Of a DNA stretch of 64,000 bases, positions 34,035 through 46,017 are shown piece after piece (the first letter of the stretch is position 1; each line of letters begins with the position of its first letter). Origin of the DNA: Parasponia andersonii (lineage: Eukaryota; Streptophyta; Magnoliopsida; Rosales; Cannabaceae); contig JXTB01000491.1 of assembly GCA_002914805.1 (NCBI GenBank), forward strand, positions 92,258 to 156,257. Direction: 5' to 3'. The position numbers and the translations under genes are program-made. The notes below the pieces were generated by a model. The model worked only from the letters and a program-made list of their open reading frames with translations, ran no database searches and was not told where the DNA came from.

Positions 34035-35007
34035 GGCGTTACAATTCCCAAATCGATCGAATTTGAGTATAGAAGACACAAAAAAATAAAGAAGAAAAGA
34101 AAAGAAAAGAAAAACGTTTATTATGTTTTGGGAAGAATGAAAAGAATGTCAGCGAGAGGGGATTATTAGGAGGATGAACGAATGAAGAACCAGAATACAA
34201 TAGATTCTACTAGGTTTTCTCAACAAACACATTTTATACTAAATTGACCGTTGAGGTATGTGACCGTTACACTAACACCTTTTGTTTTCAGTTTGAAATC
34301 GACAACTTGTTGCCACGTTACTCTCTTTTTGTATTTATTTAATAATTACATTTAAAAACAAAACATACCCGGATAAATATTAAATAACATTAAATAATAA
34401 TAAGATTCTTAGATAACCATTGCTTGGCTATATCTCATTCCTACTAATATAATTTTTTTTTTTTTTTTTTAATTTAAAGGTTTAATGAATCACTTATTGT
34501 TTCAGTCTTAATTTGTATTGCAAGTCATTGAAAATTAAAATAAATCTTGTATGCTTAGATTAAGTTTTTCTCAGTCAAAGAACATATGTTACCTTATGAA
34601 TTCAAAGAATTTTGATAATTCTTTATGGGGGGGGGGGGTTTAGGAACAATAACTCAAAATCTCTATTTCCTTATGTGATAAATGGCATGCCCTTCAAATG
34701 TTTGGTTAGTATTAAACGACGACGGTGGACTTTTCTTCTTCATTGGGCCACCTCAGCCTCATCATCATCTCTCACATTAGTCATTTGTTAATAAGTGGGC
34801 TGGGCCGCCCGAGAAAAGAACCAAAGAAAGGTCAAAAATGTAATTAAACAAATAAAAGTTAGAGGACACAGTCCCATTGGCAAAGGACCAAAGGGCCAAA
34901 GGGCCAAAGGTGGTGTTACCTAGGGTTTGAGGAAGGAGACGGAGTAGAATCTCTGGTTAATTTTGGTGGCTCTGTTCTTACTCGTTGAGAAGTTTGCAGC
35001 GGCGAAA
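34035..35007. promoter_or_regulatory. Shared divergent promoter region, KIN10C and TIM9
   Basis: The start codons of the two genes are 974 bp apart and point away from each other. The kinesin side holds two MSA-like sites. The TIM9 side holds TGGGCC (34744), TGGGCT (34796) and TGGGCC (34801), which are site II elements, and a short repeat AAAGGACCAAAGGGCCAAAG near 34878. A run of 11 G at about 34627-34637 and a poly-T run near 34450 separate the two halves. Confidence 0.6.
34245..34271 (-). promoter_or_regulatory. Two MSA-like (MYB3R-binding) elements upstream of KIN10C
   Basis: Read on the kinesin strand, 34245-34255 is CTCAACGGTCA and 34261-34271 is TGTAACGGTCA. The mitosis-specific activator consensus is YCYAACGGYYA, so each matches 10 of 11 positions. 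They sit about 210-240 bp before the start codon in the same orientation. Confidence 0.65.
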
Positions 35008-35691
35008 ATGGACAAGACCATGCTCGCGGACTTGGATTCTCTTCCTGAAGAAGATAAGTTGAGAATGTCCACCATGATTGATCAGCTTCAGATTCGAGAC
35101 AGGTAACTCTTCTTCTCTCTCTTATTTTAAATTATTTTATTTTTTTTTTAATTTTGTTTTGAGCCCTATAATAATAAATCTTGTTATTTTCTGTTCAAAA
35201 GTATAGTCGTGTTTATGAAATTGGTTTGCTCAATATATATATTGGTAGGTTTGATTTGGTAAAAAATTCCCAAATTTACGATTACCCGGGAATTGAAACT
35301 GTCGAAATCGAAAACATATCGGGTTGAGAATAAAATATACATGGGTATTGCAGGAATGATCGTATTAGGTTGTCAATTGTTTTAGTTTTTGAAACCTGTT
35401 GTAAGAGCTGATTTCATACTCTTTTATTCATTACAAATGTTATTATGATGGGTTATTATTATTTATTGGTTGGTCTATCAATCAAAACCAAAATGCTGGT
35501 GCAGTTTGAGGATGTACAATTCCTTAGTGGAGAGGTGTTTTACCGACTGCATAGATACCTTCCAGCGCAAATCACTCACCAAGCAAGAAGAGACATGTGT
35601 CCGCAGGTGCGCCGAGAAGTTCCTCAAGCATTCCATGCGTGTTGGCATGAGATTCGCTGAGCTTAACCAAGGAGCTGCAACATCAGACTGA
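35008..35691 (+). CDS. TIM9: Mitochondrial intermembrane-space chaperone TIM9
   Basis: A small Tim protein that, with Tim10, escorts hydrophobic carrier precursors across the intermembrane space to TIM22. Exons 35008-35102 and 35505-35691 give 93 aa, the usual family length. The twin CX3C motif is complete: Cys43/Cys47 (RCFTDC) and Cys63/Cys67 (ETCVRRC), which form two intramolecular disulfides after Mia40 import. The N-terminal helix contains [17 protein letters not shown], and the C-terminal helix [15 protein letters not shown] follows. There is no cleavable presequence, as expected for this import route. Site II promoter elements fit a mitochondrial-biogenesis gene. Confidence 0.96.
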
Positions 35692-38600
35692 AGATATTTC
35701 TGGGTAATTTCTTTTGGTTTGAACAACTACTTGTAGTTGTTGTACCTACCACATTCACGTGGTTCATTAGTAGGTCCTAATTCTTTTATGATGAAAGGAC
35801 TAGTTGCTACTTTCTTTGCTTTCTACTTCTCTGAAATTTTGCGATTACATGAATCATGATTATAAATAATATGTTATGTTTCCGATTAGTCTGAGATAAC
35901 ATCATTCCTTTCGCCGGGAAAATAAGCAATAAAATCATGTCATCTCTTTGTTTCGTTGAACTAGCTCGTTAGGTAACTCCACTATAATAGCTGCTTATGT
36001 GGTAGTTTTTAATCTAGTTTTGGTAATCGTTGGAATAGGAATTTTCCTGCTTAGAAGGTTGAGAGTATGACTCTTCTCGTTCTTGATAATGTATGCTTAA
36101 ACTGCTTTTTTCTTGGAGTTTTTTGAGTTTGGATGGTAGAGATTATTATCAATTCAATCATATATTTATAAAGGGAGAATAATGAGTATCTTGACGACTA
36201 ATACTTGTCAATCTATTTAATTGAGATTTTATGGGGCAAAATGTGAGCGACGAGCTTGTGGGTCATGATTGTTGGTGCAGGCGGTTGGTCTATTAGGATG
36301 CCAAACTTGTTTAAGGGGATGAGATTTGTCTTTTTGTTTCAATTTGTTCCGAGTTTATGTTATTCACTTGGCCCCGTGCTATGGATTCATCTCGAGAAGT
36401 TGTCTATGTTTTATACATCTCGATGCTTGGAACTTAGAGGCCTCATTAGAGTAGGTAACTAATAATTTGTCCATTTAAATTTTCTTTTTTCCCATCAAAA
36501 CCAACTCTGGAGTTCTTCAAACTAAAGGTAAATTATCTCAAGCGTAAAAAATGATTGGAACTACTAGAGGAGAAAAGAGAAAAAAAAGCCAATGCGGATC
36601 GGTGGGGAATGATTACATGATACAATGATACCCATGAATTAAGATCAGCTTCATCTTTGTTATTATTTTATTATTTTGTTTTTTCATACACTCTGAATTG
36701 CAAAAGTTTTAATACTAGCGTCCTTGTCCTTGCTGTCGGTTATTTGTGGCTTGTCTGTAGGAGACGTTGTCGTTTGTAAGAAAAGTTGTCAATTATTCTT
36801 TAAATATGAGACATTGTCGTCTCTCAAGTTATTATGTATTGTCGTTCTAGACTTTTGTCGTTTTCCATAGTATTGTCGTTCGTACGATGTTGTCGCCTTT
36901 TTAGTTTAGGATATGTTGTTGTTTGAGAGAGAAGTAATTAAGCACTTATTAAAAAAAAAAAAAAAAACATTAAGCACTTATAAAAGAGTGAGTCTGGTCT
37001 TTAAGTTTACGTGGTCTAATAATTTGCTTTAGTTTACGTTACAAAATACTTTCGCATCACATTCCCAACGCGTAGCCCAAAGGATTGTACACTTAAAACT
37101 TGAAGGTTCTGTCAAAGGGTCATTTCTTAGTTCTTAGGGTGCTTGGCTCCAAGCTTATGATGTTATCACTATGCCATCATCAACAACAACCTTTACACCT
37201 TGGCAAATTCGTGTGGTTAATTTGAAGCTACATATTACGTGTTTCAATAAAAGAAAAATAATATTAATGTATGTATTTTGATCTTTAAAAAATAACTAAC
37301 CAAAAAAAAAAAAAAAAACAAAATCATATGTAGCGAAATAAACATTTTTTTCTTACGTACGATTAATTACTGAACATATCTTTACTAATTAATGGTACTA
37401 CGTTTGAGCTTAAAGTTAGGTTTATATCATTGTAAAATTCTTTCACGCCCTGTTTGGATTTGGTAAACTCAAAAAGTTGTTTTTAATGTATTAACCTTAG
37501 ATATAATACATTAATATGTGAATATGGAGCCAGCGTTATTTTTCCCTCTTCCCACCCATTATTTAATAACTAATTAACAAGTTCTTATCTTACAAAATAA
37601 GTTGATATGAATGACATAAATGCACACAAATAATTAATAACAGAGTCTTATGTTTAAACATAATTCTTTAAAAACACGTCGTTAATTTAGGATCTTAACT
37701 CGTATCATGTCTTAAAATAAAATCAGAACCTTTATAATTAAGAGTTTCAAAACCTTTATAATTAAAGTTTTTAAGTTTGCCCTTGAATTATTTTGAATGT
37801 CTAATAATGCCCCTTGTACTATTAAATGTTTCAATTTTGCCTCTTAAAGTACAAAATCATCATTTACGTCAGGCAAAAAGGCAGGAAATGAGTGTCATAA
37901 TTTTAAAATATTTTCTAAATATCCAAATGAGTATATGGGAATGAAATCAGTAAGATAGCAGTTAAAACCTTTCATACCTAATAGTGACAATTTAAAGATT
38001 TAGTAGGCACATTGAGACATTGTTCATAATCGAGGGAAAAATATAAAACACAATTGTGCTTTATATTAAGTTACTCTAACTAATGACTCTATGCATCAAA
38101 TTAATAACTAAATAAACTCTAATTTGGTAGAAGAAACGGAGAAGAAAATAAATACAGAACAAAAGGAAAAGTATACAGATTGTAGTTAACATTATAAGTT
38201 GGTACAATATTGTATGTTTTGGAAGTTGAGTGAGTTTTTTATGCATGGAAATATACTTCTAAATTGTGTTATTTCGTAAGAATATTAGATATATGGCGTC
38301 ATACAATCCTATTAATTGCACTTCAAATACATGGACAATTAGAAATCAAGATAAATAAATTTTCAGTTCCTTAATAAAATGCTTTCATATTGAAAGAGAA
38401 AAGAAAACTGAAGGAAAAAAAAAAGAAAAAGAAAAAAAGGTGCGCGGACAAAGGAGTAATGTTAGAAGCATTACATTAATTATGGTCAATTAAAATTGTA
38501 GTCTTAAGTCTTTTTTTCCAAACAACAAACGGTATAGATTGAATGTGGAACAGAGAGAAAAAAAGAAAAGATAAAAGACAAAGTTGAATCCTAGCCGTTG

Positions 38601-39143
38601 ATGAGACATGATCGACGTTCCAGCTAACATTAACGTTCTAAACCGCCCTTCAATTAGTTAAGACATAGCTATCTTTCTCCACGCCCCCAAAAAAAAAAAA
38701 AAGGACGATTAAATCTCGAGCGTCTATTGTCAATCCAACGGCGTAGAAAAGCCCGGGAAGGCTGCGTCTGATGGAAAGCTCCAAACAAGTTCGACATTTA
38801 ACGCGGGTGGGCTTCTGCTGAGGACCTAATAAGAGTGCCGTTTGAGGTTCAAACTTTTGTCCCCCTAACGTTTTTGACGGCCGTTAACTTATAGGGTTTT
38901 CTTTAGCTCAGAAAACCAAAATTCCTTTCGGTAACGGTAATTAACGGAGACGTCGGTGCTCATATATTCGTTATATATAAAAAAATATTTAATATATTAA
39001 TATTTCTTTGTTTCTTCTTTTACTTCTCTCTCTCTCTCTCTCATTGTTTCAACGGGCGAGGATTTTTCGAAACAGAGAGTTTCTTCTTCGTCTCCTTCTT
39101 CTTAATGTTTATCAGAAGGGTTTCTAATCGTTGGTCGTAGGGG
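35692..39143. other. Gene-free region between TIM9 and MYB3R
   Basis: TIM9 3' UTR followed by AT-rich DNA with no supported gene. A cluster of TTGTCG(T/C) motifs lies at about 36764-36895. Two copies of AACCTTTATAATTAA occur at about 37724-37766. From about 38560 the MYB3R promoter region holds several AACGG cores, for example GGTAACGGTAATTAACGGAG near 38931, and a (CT)n run at 39025-39042. Confidence 0.5.
36764..36895. repeat. Cluster of degenerate TTGTCG(T/C) repeats
   Basis: TTGTCG recurs at about 36767, 36815, 36840, 36855, 36874 and 36890, with variable 15-30-nt spacers. It is too irregular for a true tandem array. Confidence 0.5.
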
Positions 39144-39185
39144 ATGAGCTTCAGTTCAATTCCGGCCACTCCTCCACCAGAACAG
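39144..39185 (+). other. Upstream exon of MYB3R (leader, uORF or alternative N-terminus)
   Basis: ATG at 39144 opens MSFSSIPATPPPEQ and runs to a good donor (CAG|GTACTA) at 39185. If spliced to the AG at 39609-39610 it forms a 20-codon uORF that stops before the main ATG. If spliced to the AG at 39636-39637 it continues in frame (KE) into the main protein. Confidence 0.5.
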
Positions 39186-39249
39186 GTACTATTAATTTTT
39201 AGAAAAAAAATCTGAATTTTCGTTTCGTTTCTATTCAATCAGTTTCGTT

Positions 39250-39250
39250 T

Positions 39251-39275
<25 letters not shown>
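39250..39275. repeat. (TC)n microsatellite in the MYB3R leader intron
   Basis: About 13 TC units directly after the leader-exon donor region. Confidence 0.95.
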
Positions 39276-39281
<6 letters not shown>

Positions 39282-39643
39282 CCTCAACTTTTTCTGATTA
39301 CGTCCCATCGTTTTCTTGGAACGCAAGTACCTCTGATTGGTGCACTATTTATTGAGTTCACGTGTTTTGTGATCATAAACCCTATAATTCTTCATTTATT
39401 CGATGTGAATTTGGTTTTGCTCCTACTTTGTTCGATCTAATAACCGATTCTAAGATCTGGGTTTTGCTTTTCTATACCTTCTGCTATCTGGGTTTGGAGT
39501 TTTTTAGAAAGTGATGTTCTTTTCTGGGGAGGTTTTGCCCTTTACCATTCGTTTGCGGTTAAGTTTTGTGGTTGTGGTTTTATTTTAATATGTATGTATT
39601 TGTTGATTAGGCTTTTGGTTTTTGGAGATAAGTATAGAAGGAG

Positions 39644-42600
39644 ATGGCTGAGGTGAAATTAGAGGAGCGTTGTCTTGAGAATAAACAATCGATGGCTGCA
39701 TCAAGTTCCTCTGTATCCGAAGGCAGTGGTAGCGTTTTTTTAAAGTCCCCAGGAGTATGTAGCCCGGCATCGACGTCACCGACTCATCGGTACTATCCGT
39801 TAAATCCCTTTCAATTGAATATCAGTTAGTGCCGGTTCTTTATGCATTACGAATTTAAAAGCATTCACTTTATACAGATTTTGTTGTTGTGTTTTCACTC
39901 CCTATAATCATCATGTTTTAGTTTACCACTTTAGTGAAGTATGACTTTGATTTTTGTGAGACCCATGTACTGAACACTAATGTAATAGTAATTTTCTAAT
40001 GGACTAAGCTTTCTATACAAAATATTCACATTTTGGTAGTGAGCTGATTTTTATAATTTTGAGTTTGCAGAAGGACCAGTGGCCCCATTAGACGAGCTAA
40101 GGGTGGTTGGACTCCGCAGGAGGTCGGAATTAGTTTCTGTACTTATTTGCTATTTTGAATGCTAGAAGCACTGCTATGAATATGTGTTTTTGTGTGTGTA
40201 TTTTTACACATGTTGAAAGGCTAGGTTATTGATGGAAAGGTCCATCCTTATCGTTGGTTAAGTCATCTAATTAATTTTGAAGATTGACACTATGCTTCGG
40301 TTAAGATTACTGTTCTCTTTTTATTTTCTTTTGAGCAGGGGGAGGGGAAGCGTATTTGTTCAATTATGAAAAATCCATAACGACAATGATTTTGCATCGA
40401 TATAACTTAGTTATGCTAGCATTTACATTGGTATATATTTTGTGTCATACCTTTCTGTATGCCATGTTTTTTCTTCTGACACTTGTCTCATCAATTTCAT
40501 CAAATACCTTTTTTCCAATACGATCTTCAATTTGCTACAGGATGAAACATTAAGGAGTGCTGTTGCTGCATTTAAGGGGAAGAATTGGAAGAAAATAGGT
40601 TTCTTTCTTTTTCTTTAATAGTCATAAATATTGGTTTTTTAGTTTCTAGGACAAAATTTGCAATTCTGCTGTTTGCTTGTGGTCATGAAAAAATGGTTGT
40701 GGGTGGCAATAAGTCTGATAAGATATATGCAAGAAAAAACAAAGCACACAAATTGAAAAGATTTAAACTGATACAGGAACAAAATAAACTTAAGTCAAAC
40801 TGAAAAGCATTTCAAAGCTAAGTGGTTAAAACTTATAAGAAACCCATCACTTAATGCAAAACAGGAGAAATTTGAGAAAAATTAATCATACTTGTGTTAT
40901 ATCCAAATAGTTCAAACTGGAAATTTGTATAATATTATAATGTGCAGACACCATGATATAAGTAGAGCTAAGTTTGACAAACTGTTGCTAACATATGATT
41001 GAAAGGAAGAAAACTACTTATGCTATCTAACCTACTTCTGAACTGTGATTTGTTGAATACTATATAGTTAACAAACTAAGCTATTTGATGGTCAGATTTT
41101 TCATTTAACTTCATAGTCTATCACCTTGCAGTTTCATTGGTTCTATTGTGCTTCCACTAAAATGCAGCTTGATGGTATTTGGACATGTTTATGCAGCTGA
41201 GTTTTTTCCTGATAGATCAGAAGTGCAATGTTTACACAGATGGCAGAAAGTTCTTAATCCTGATCTTGTCAAAGGTCCTTGGACCCAAGAGGTTGCTACA
41301 TAGTGGCCTTCTTCCTTTTTTTTGTTTTCTGTTCAGGCAGTTCATTATGCAAGCATCTGAGTTTTGTGGTGCTTTTTTGGTTGTAGGAGGATAAAAAAAT
41401 CACCGAACTTGTAAGTAAATACGGGGCAACGAAATGGTCATTGATAGCCAAGTCTTTACCTGGTCGTATTGGGAAACAGTGCCGGGAGAGGTATTTTTAG
41501 AAGTTTTTAGTTTCCACGTTGTTCTTGTTTCTCAGCTTTTGATACATTCTTAATGTTTATATCAACCTGGGATTTATGAACATATGATGCTTAGCTGTTA
41601 CCTCATAATACTCTATGTCAAACATTCTTATTATCAAAAATTTATTGACTGTTGTTATTCATTCTAGGGGCTTAAATATTTTGATCTCTTTTGATATCCA
41701 GTTGTTTGAAATTTTAATTTATTATTTGAGTAAGGTACATATTCTAAAATGCATTCTTTCTTATGCATTCAGGTGGCACAATCATTTGAATCCAGAAATT
41801 AGAAAGGATGCATGGACGTTAGATGAGGAATTAGCTCTTATGAATGCCCATCGAAGACATGGGAACAAGTGGGCCGAAATAGCTAAGGTTTTACCTGGAA
41901 GGTAATTGCTGTTTGATCTGTAACTCTTACAAAGCACATTTAGGTGCTTAATTAGGAATATATTTATTTGAGTGCAATTCAGTTAGTCGTGAGGACAATA
42001 CTGAAGTCTAGAGGATATAAGATGTCCTTTTAAGTTGCCAGGAAGACCACATGAGTAAAATTTATCTCTTTTAAATCAAACAATAATGAAGTTGAGAACT
42101 AGCTTCTTTCAACTGTTGAATTTTCACATATCTTTAAAAGAAAATACTTTGTGTTCATGATTATCTTAGTCAAAAGGAATAGACAAGGTATGTTATGATT
42201 ATCCTTCTTTCAGTTGCATTGGACATTTTTCTGTGAGATATTTATTTTCCCTTCAAGATTTAACTTTCATGGTATTATTGGTGTTTTCTCATTATCCCGT
42301 AACTGCTCTGATTGACTTATTCAGAATCTGTAGAATTTGAATAACCTTTATGTTCTTATGTACGCAGCTGAACTCAGTGGCAAAAAGATGTTTTTAATGA
42401 ACTTATTATTTTTCTTAGTTGAATAGTATCTGTTCTTTAGAACGCTACTGTAATGCATTTTGAATCTTGACAATAGAGCTGTATTGAATAATTATAAGAA
42501 AAGGGGATGTCTGAATTGCGGTCAGAATATGTTTGCTATGCCATATTGGTTTCATCCCAATCTCATATCTTACATAATATTGTGCATGCAGGACTGACAA

Positions 42601-43771
42601 TGCGATAAAAAATCATTGGAATAGTTCCTTGAAGAAAAAGTTAGATTTCTTTATGAATACTGGGAACCTTCCACCTGTCACTAAGAGCAATCCCCAGAAT
42701 GGACTGAAAGATACGAATAAATGTGCTGCAACTAAAAAATCACTTGGTTGTTTAAATAAAGAATTGGATTCTACTGTCCATACATTGGGAAATACAGTTG
42801 TGCCTAAGACAGATGAAGATGGCAAGCACCAGCAAGACTCTCCTGGCATTCCTTGTAGTATGGGTGGTTCATCAAGTGCTCCCTTAAATGAGTCGGCCGA
42901 TTCTGAAGGTGTAGAATCTAAGCCACGATCAAATATGGATCCCAACAACTACAGCAATTCGGAGTCGGTACTGAAGTTTGAAAACTGTGGAATCAACAGG
43001 GAGCCTAATATTGAGGATTGCCTAATGAACAAAGAGTCTCAAAATTGTGACATCAACAGTGACATAAAGTTTGGCGATTATGGATTCAACAGCGAAGCAA
43101 AAGAAAAAGTTTTTGGAACGCCTTTGCCATCTGAAGCTTTGATATGTGGTTCATTGTATTATGTGCCACCACAATTAGATGAATGTATTCCAGTAGATTC
43201 AGATCTTTCCAGCATGCACTGCTTACAGCATGAGTTCAATTCTAGTACATTTTCATCACCTGTTAGTTGCTTCACTCCTCCTTGTGTGAAGGGCCAGGGT
43301 TTAAGTTTGACCAGTCCTGAATCTGTCTTAAAGATGGCTGCCATGACCTTTCCCAATACTCCTTCCATCTTACGAAAGAGAAAGAATAAACCACAAACAC
43401 CTTTGCTTCCTAATAAAATTGAGAAAGTAGATCGAGAATTGAATGGAGACATGCTTCATGCTTCTCAGGATCGGGATGGAACAAATAATAGTTTGGAAAT
43501 GCCTGGGTCTCAAGATCGGAGTTTGTGCAGGAGTCCAAGTTGTCATGGTATTAATTCCATTGGTCCCAGTGGTAAGGGTTTTAATGCATCTCCTCCTTAC
43601 CGCTTAAGATCCAAACAGACTGCTGTTTTCAACAAGTCAGTGGAGAAACAACTTGAATTCACATTTGACAAAGAGTGTCAGGGAAATATCAAGTCTCTAG
43701 AATTCTCTGCAAAGGCGAGTTCACCTGTTACTGAAGATTGCTTACATGCTACGAAGACGGGAGTGACCTAG
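39644..43771 (+). CDS. MYB3R5: R1R2R3-MYB transcription factor (MYB3R3/MYB3R5 type)
   Basis: This is a three-repeat MYB that binds MSA elements (AACGG core) of G2/M genes; in Arabidopsis MYB3R3 and MYB3R5 act as repressors. Exons 39644-39789, 40071-40122, 40541-40598, 41197-41291, 41387-41490, 41773-41901 and 42592-43771 give 587 aa. R1 spans about 57-108 (GGWTPQEDETL, NWKKIAEFFPDRSEVQCLHRW), R2 about 109-160 (GPWTQEEDKKI, KWSLIAKSLPGR, QCRERWHNHLNP) and R3 about 161-212 ([32 protein letters not shown]). The regularly spaced tryptophans are present in each repeat. The C-terminal part is Ser/Asn-rich and encoded mostly by one large exon. The start MAEVKLEE matches the family; an upstream in-frame start is possible. 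The 3/5 sub-type follows from length and gene order. Confidence 0.92.
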
Positions 43772-45000
43772 GACTTGGACTGTAAGTTACAATTTCAAAT
43801 CATTGTTTTGTTTTATCTGTTTTCATGTGCAATTACCGCTAAAAGAAAATCTGTCAAATTACTGGGCTTCCTAATGCAAGTAGATAAATGCTTAAAAAAC
43901 ATATAACACTGGATTTGAATGTGAAGACCACCTTAACCAAAGAGACCTTGGTGACTTTGCTGACCTAAAATAGCTCATGATGAAAAAATACAAAAAGAAA
44001 AAAAGAAATAAGAAATAAATAAAAAAAAGCAAGTTATGAAAAAAGAAAATAGGAAAGTTATACACAGTGCACTATTCACTTGTCATCACTGTTCGTTTTG
44101 AGACTATTTTTGCTTAATTTTGACCGACAAGTTATAAGCTCAATCAACCTGGAGTGAAAAGAAAATCTTGATAAAGCGTGATCACCTACAATGACATTCC
44201 TGCGAAAACAACTTCTTAGCAGATATTTAATATATTAGCAGCCCTTGGTTTGTCAACTTTACCCTGTCAGTACAGTCTTTGATTCTGCTTCTGCTTGTAG
44301 AGTGATGTGACGAGGCTAGAATTCGTTTGAAGCACCCAACATTTTCCTTAAGCTCCAAATTCTCGAAAGCAGTCTGGGAGGGTTGATCAGATGCTTAGTA
44401 TGTTTCATTTGCAGTTCCACAGATCAATCATGTCATCTTGCAGATATGAGATACCACTTGTTTTTAGTTACGCGGGGCGTTTATTCCCCTTGATACCAAC
44501 GTGACGGATTTAGTGGCTATTAGGCTTCTGTCTTGTGTAGAATGAAAAGAGGACAGGTCCAAATTAATTGTGAAGTAGAGATATGTCATTAGCACTCGAA
44601 TTGTACAGGAAGAACCCCTCTCTCAAGAGGAGCAGTGATGCTTGGAAGTGGAAGATCTCCAAAATGAAAGCGTAGCTCCTCGTACTATTTCAACTTTAAT
44701 AATTCTATTTCTGACCAATATTTTACAGGTAGAAGTAGAGCTACCACCAATAATAATAAGCAGTTTAACTTTATTTGCCCAGATAGATAGATGCCTTTTT
44801 ATGATGAAATAACTTAAATTCTTGCTCTCTTTTCTCTTTGGTGCATACTATAATTTTCTTGCATTTGTCTTTTTTATGTGAACACTAGATGTCCCTCTGA
44901 AACAATTTCAGTGAGAAGTGAAATTTGAATATTTAATGTTACCTTCGTTTTCGGAGCTTTTTATGTCTTCTTTTGGCTCTTTTGGTTTAGGCCTAATTCT
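43772..45000 (+). other. MYB3R 3' UTR, probably containing an intron
   Basis: A donor ACT|GTAAGT at 43782 lies 10 nt after the stop codon. A T-rich acceptor ending CTGCTTGTAG at 44300 would resume the UTR. The stop-to-junction distance is too short to trigger nonsense-mediated decay. Inferred from splice sites only. Confidence 0.4.
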
Positions 45001-45787
45001 TTCCCTTCTTGAAGGGGGCCTACGGACTAGCGTTAGCTAAGGCTTTCTTATTTCTCACACTTCCAATGCCTATAGCCTTCAGTGTTGCATTTTAGTACCC
45101 CCAACCTTTTTTTTATTATTTTTTTTATTTTTTTACGGGTAAACAATAGTCTAGAACGTTAAAAGAGGTTAAAGCCTAATGGGCCAGTACGATTGAAAAC
45201 AAATACTCTTTCGGTTCAATGTTTTTGTTTTTGTTTATTATTTTTTTTTTGAAAGGATTTTTGTTTATTATTTTGATCGTATACGATGTTGTCTATTTTT
45301 AACCTCTTCTATCGGTTAAGTAATCTTCTTGTTCTAAAGTCATCTTCATGGATTTTGTAGGTTCATAATTCTTTTTTCTTTTCCAGGTTGGAAGGACAAT
45401 TTACTAGTCGAATACTCATATGCTCTAACTATTTTGGGATTTCTTCAAGCCATTTTAAAAGAAGATTCAATTTACGTGACAAATTTACCTTGTCACTTAA
45501 ATAATAACCAAAATAATAACTAATGGAGCCGCCTAATGAAAGCTAAGAATATTCGAATAGTTTATAAAACAATAACTAAAATTTCTTATACTGGTGTTTC
45601 TAATTTAGACATCATTTTTAATATTTTAAATTTGTCTTATTAGACTTTAACCTGATTTTCTGGTTAGAAAAAATATTATATAGTACGGATTTTTTTCCCT
45701 CATATAACTAGAAGACGGAAAAAGATTTCCTTTTAGGGAAAAAAAAAGAAAAAAAATAAGAGCTATATATATATATATATATACTTG

Positions 45788-46017
45788 CCAATCGAATAGG
45801 TATTTTTTTTTACCTATAGGTAGGTATTTTTTTTTTTGCCGTTAGATCACCATCTAATGGTGATCCAATAGCATAATAAAGTGCATGAAAAGACGTATAT
45901 CATTAATGCTCTTTTTCTCTCTTATTTTTTACAATAAAAAAATGTGCATATTAAATTTTCATTGGCCAAATTGATACCTATGCATAGGTAAAAAAAAAAA
46001 AATACCTACTGGATTGG
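45788..46017 (+). mobile_element. MITE-like element with terminal inverted repeats (230 bp)
   Basis: The left end CCAATCGAATAGGTATTTTT and the reverse complement of the right end, CCAATCCAGTAGGTATTTTT, match except at two positions. Both continue through poly-T into TACCTA(T/TG)..AGG, giving imperfect terminal inverted repeats of about 35-40 bp. There is no ORF. The element sits between two (AT)n tracts, so a target duplication cannot be recognised. It is related to the copy at 680-892. The superfamily is undetermined. Confidence 0.7.

Noticed and set aside
36764-36895. CRISPR-like array of TTGTCG motifs
   Set aside because: Repeats are only 6-7 nt with irregular spacers in a plant nuclear context with no cas genes.
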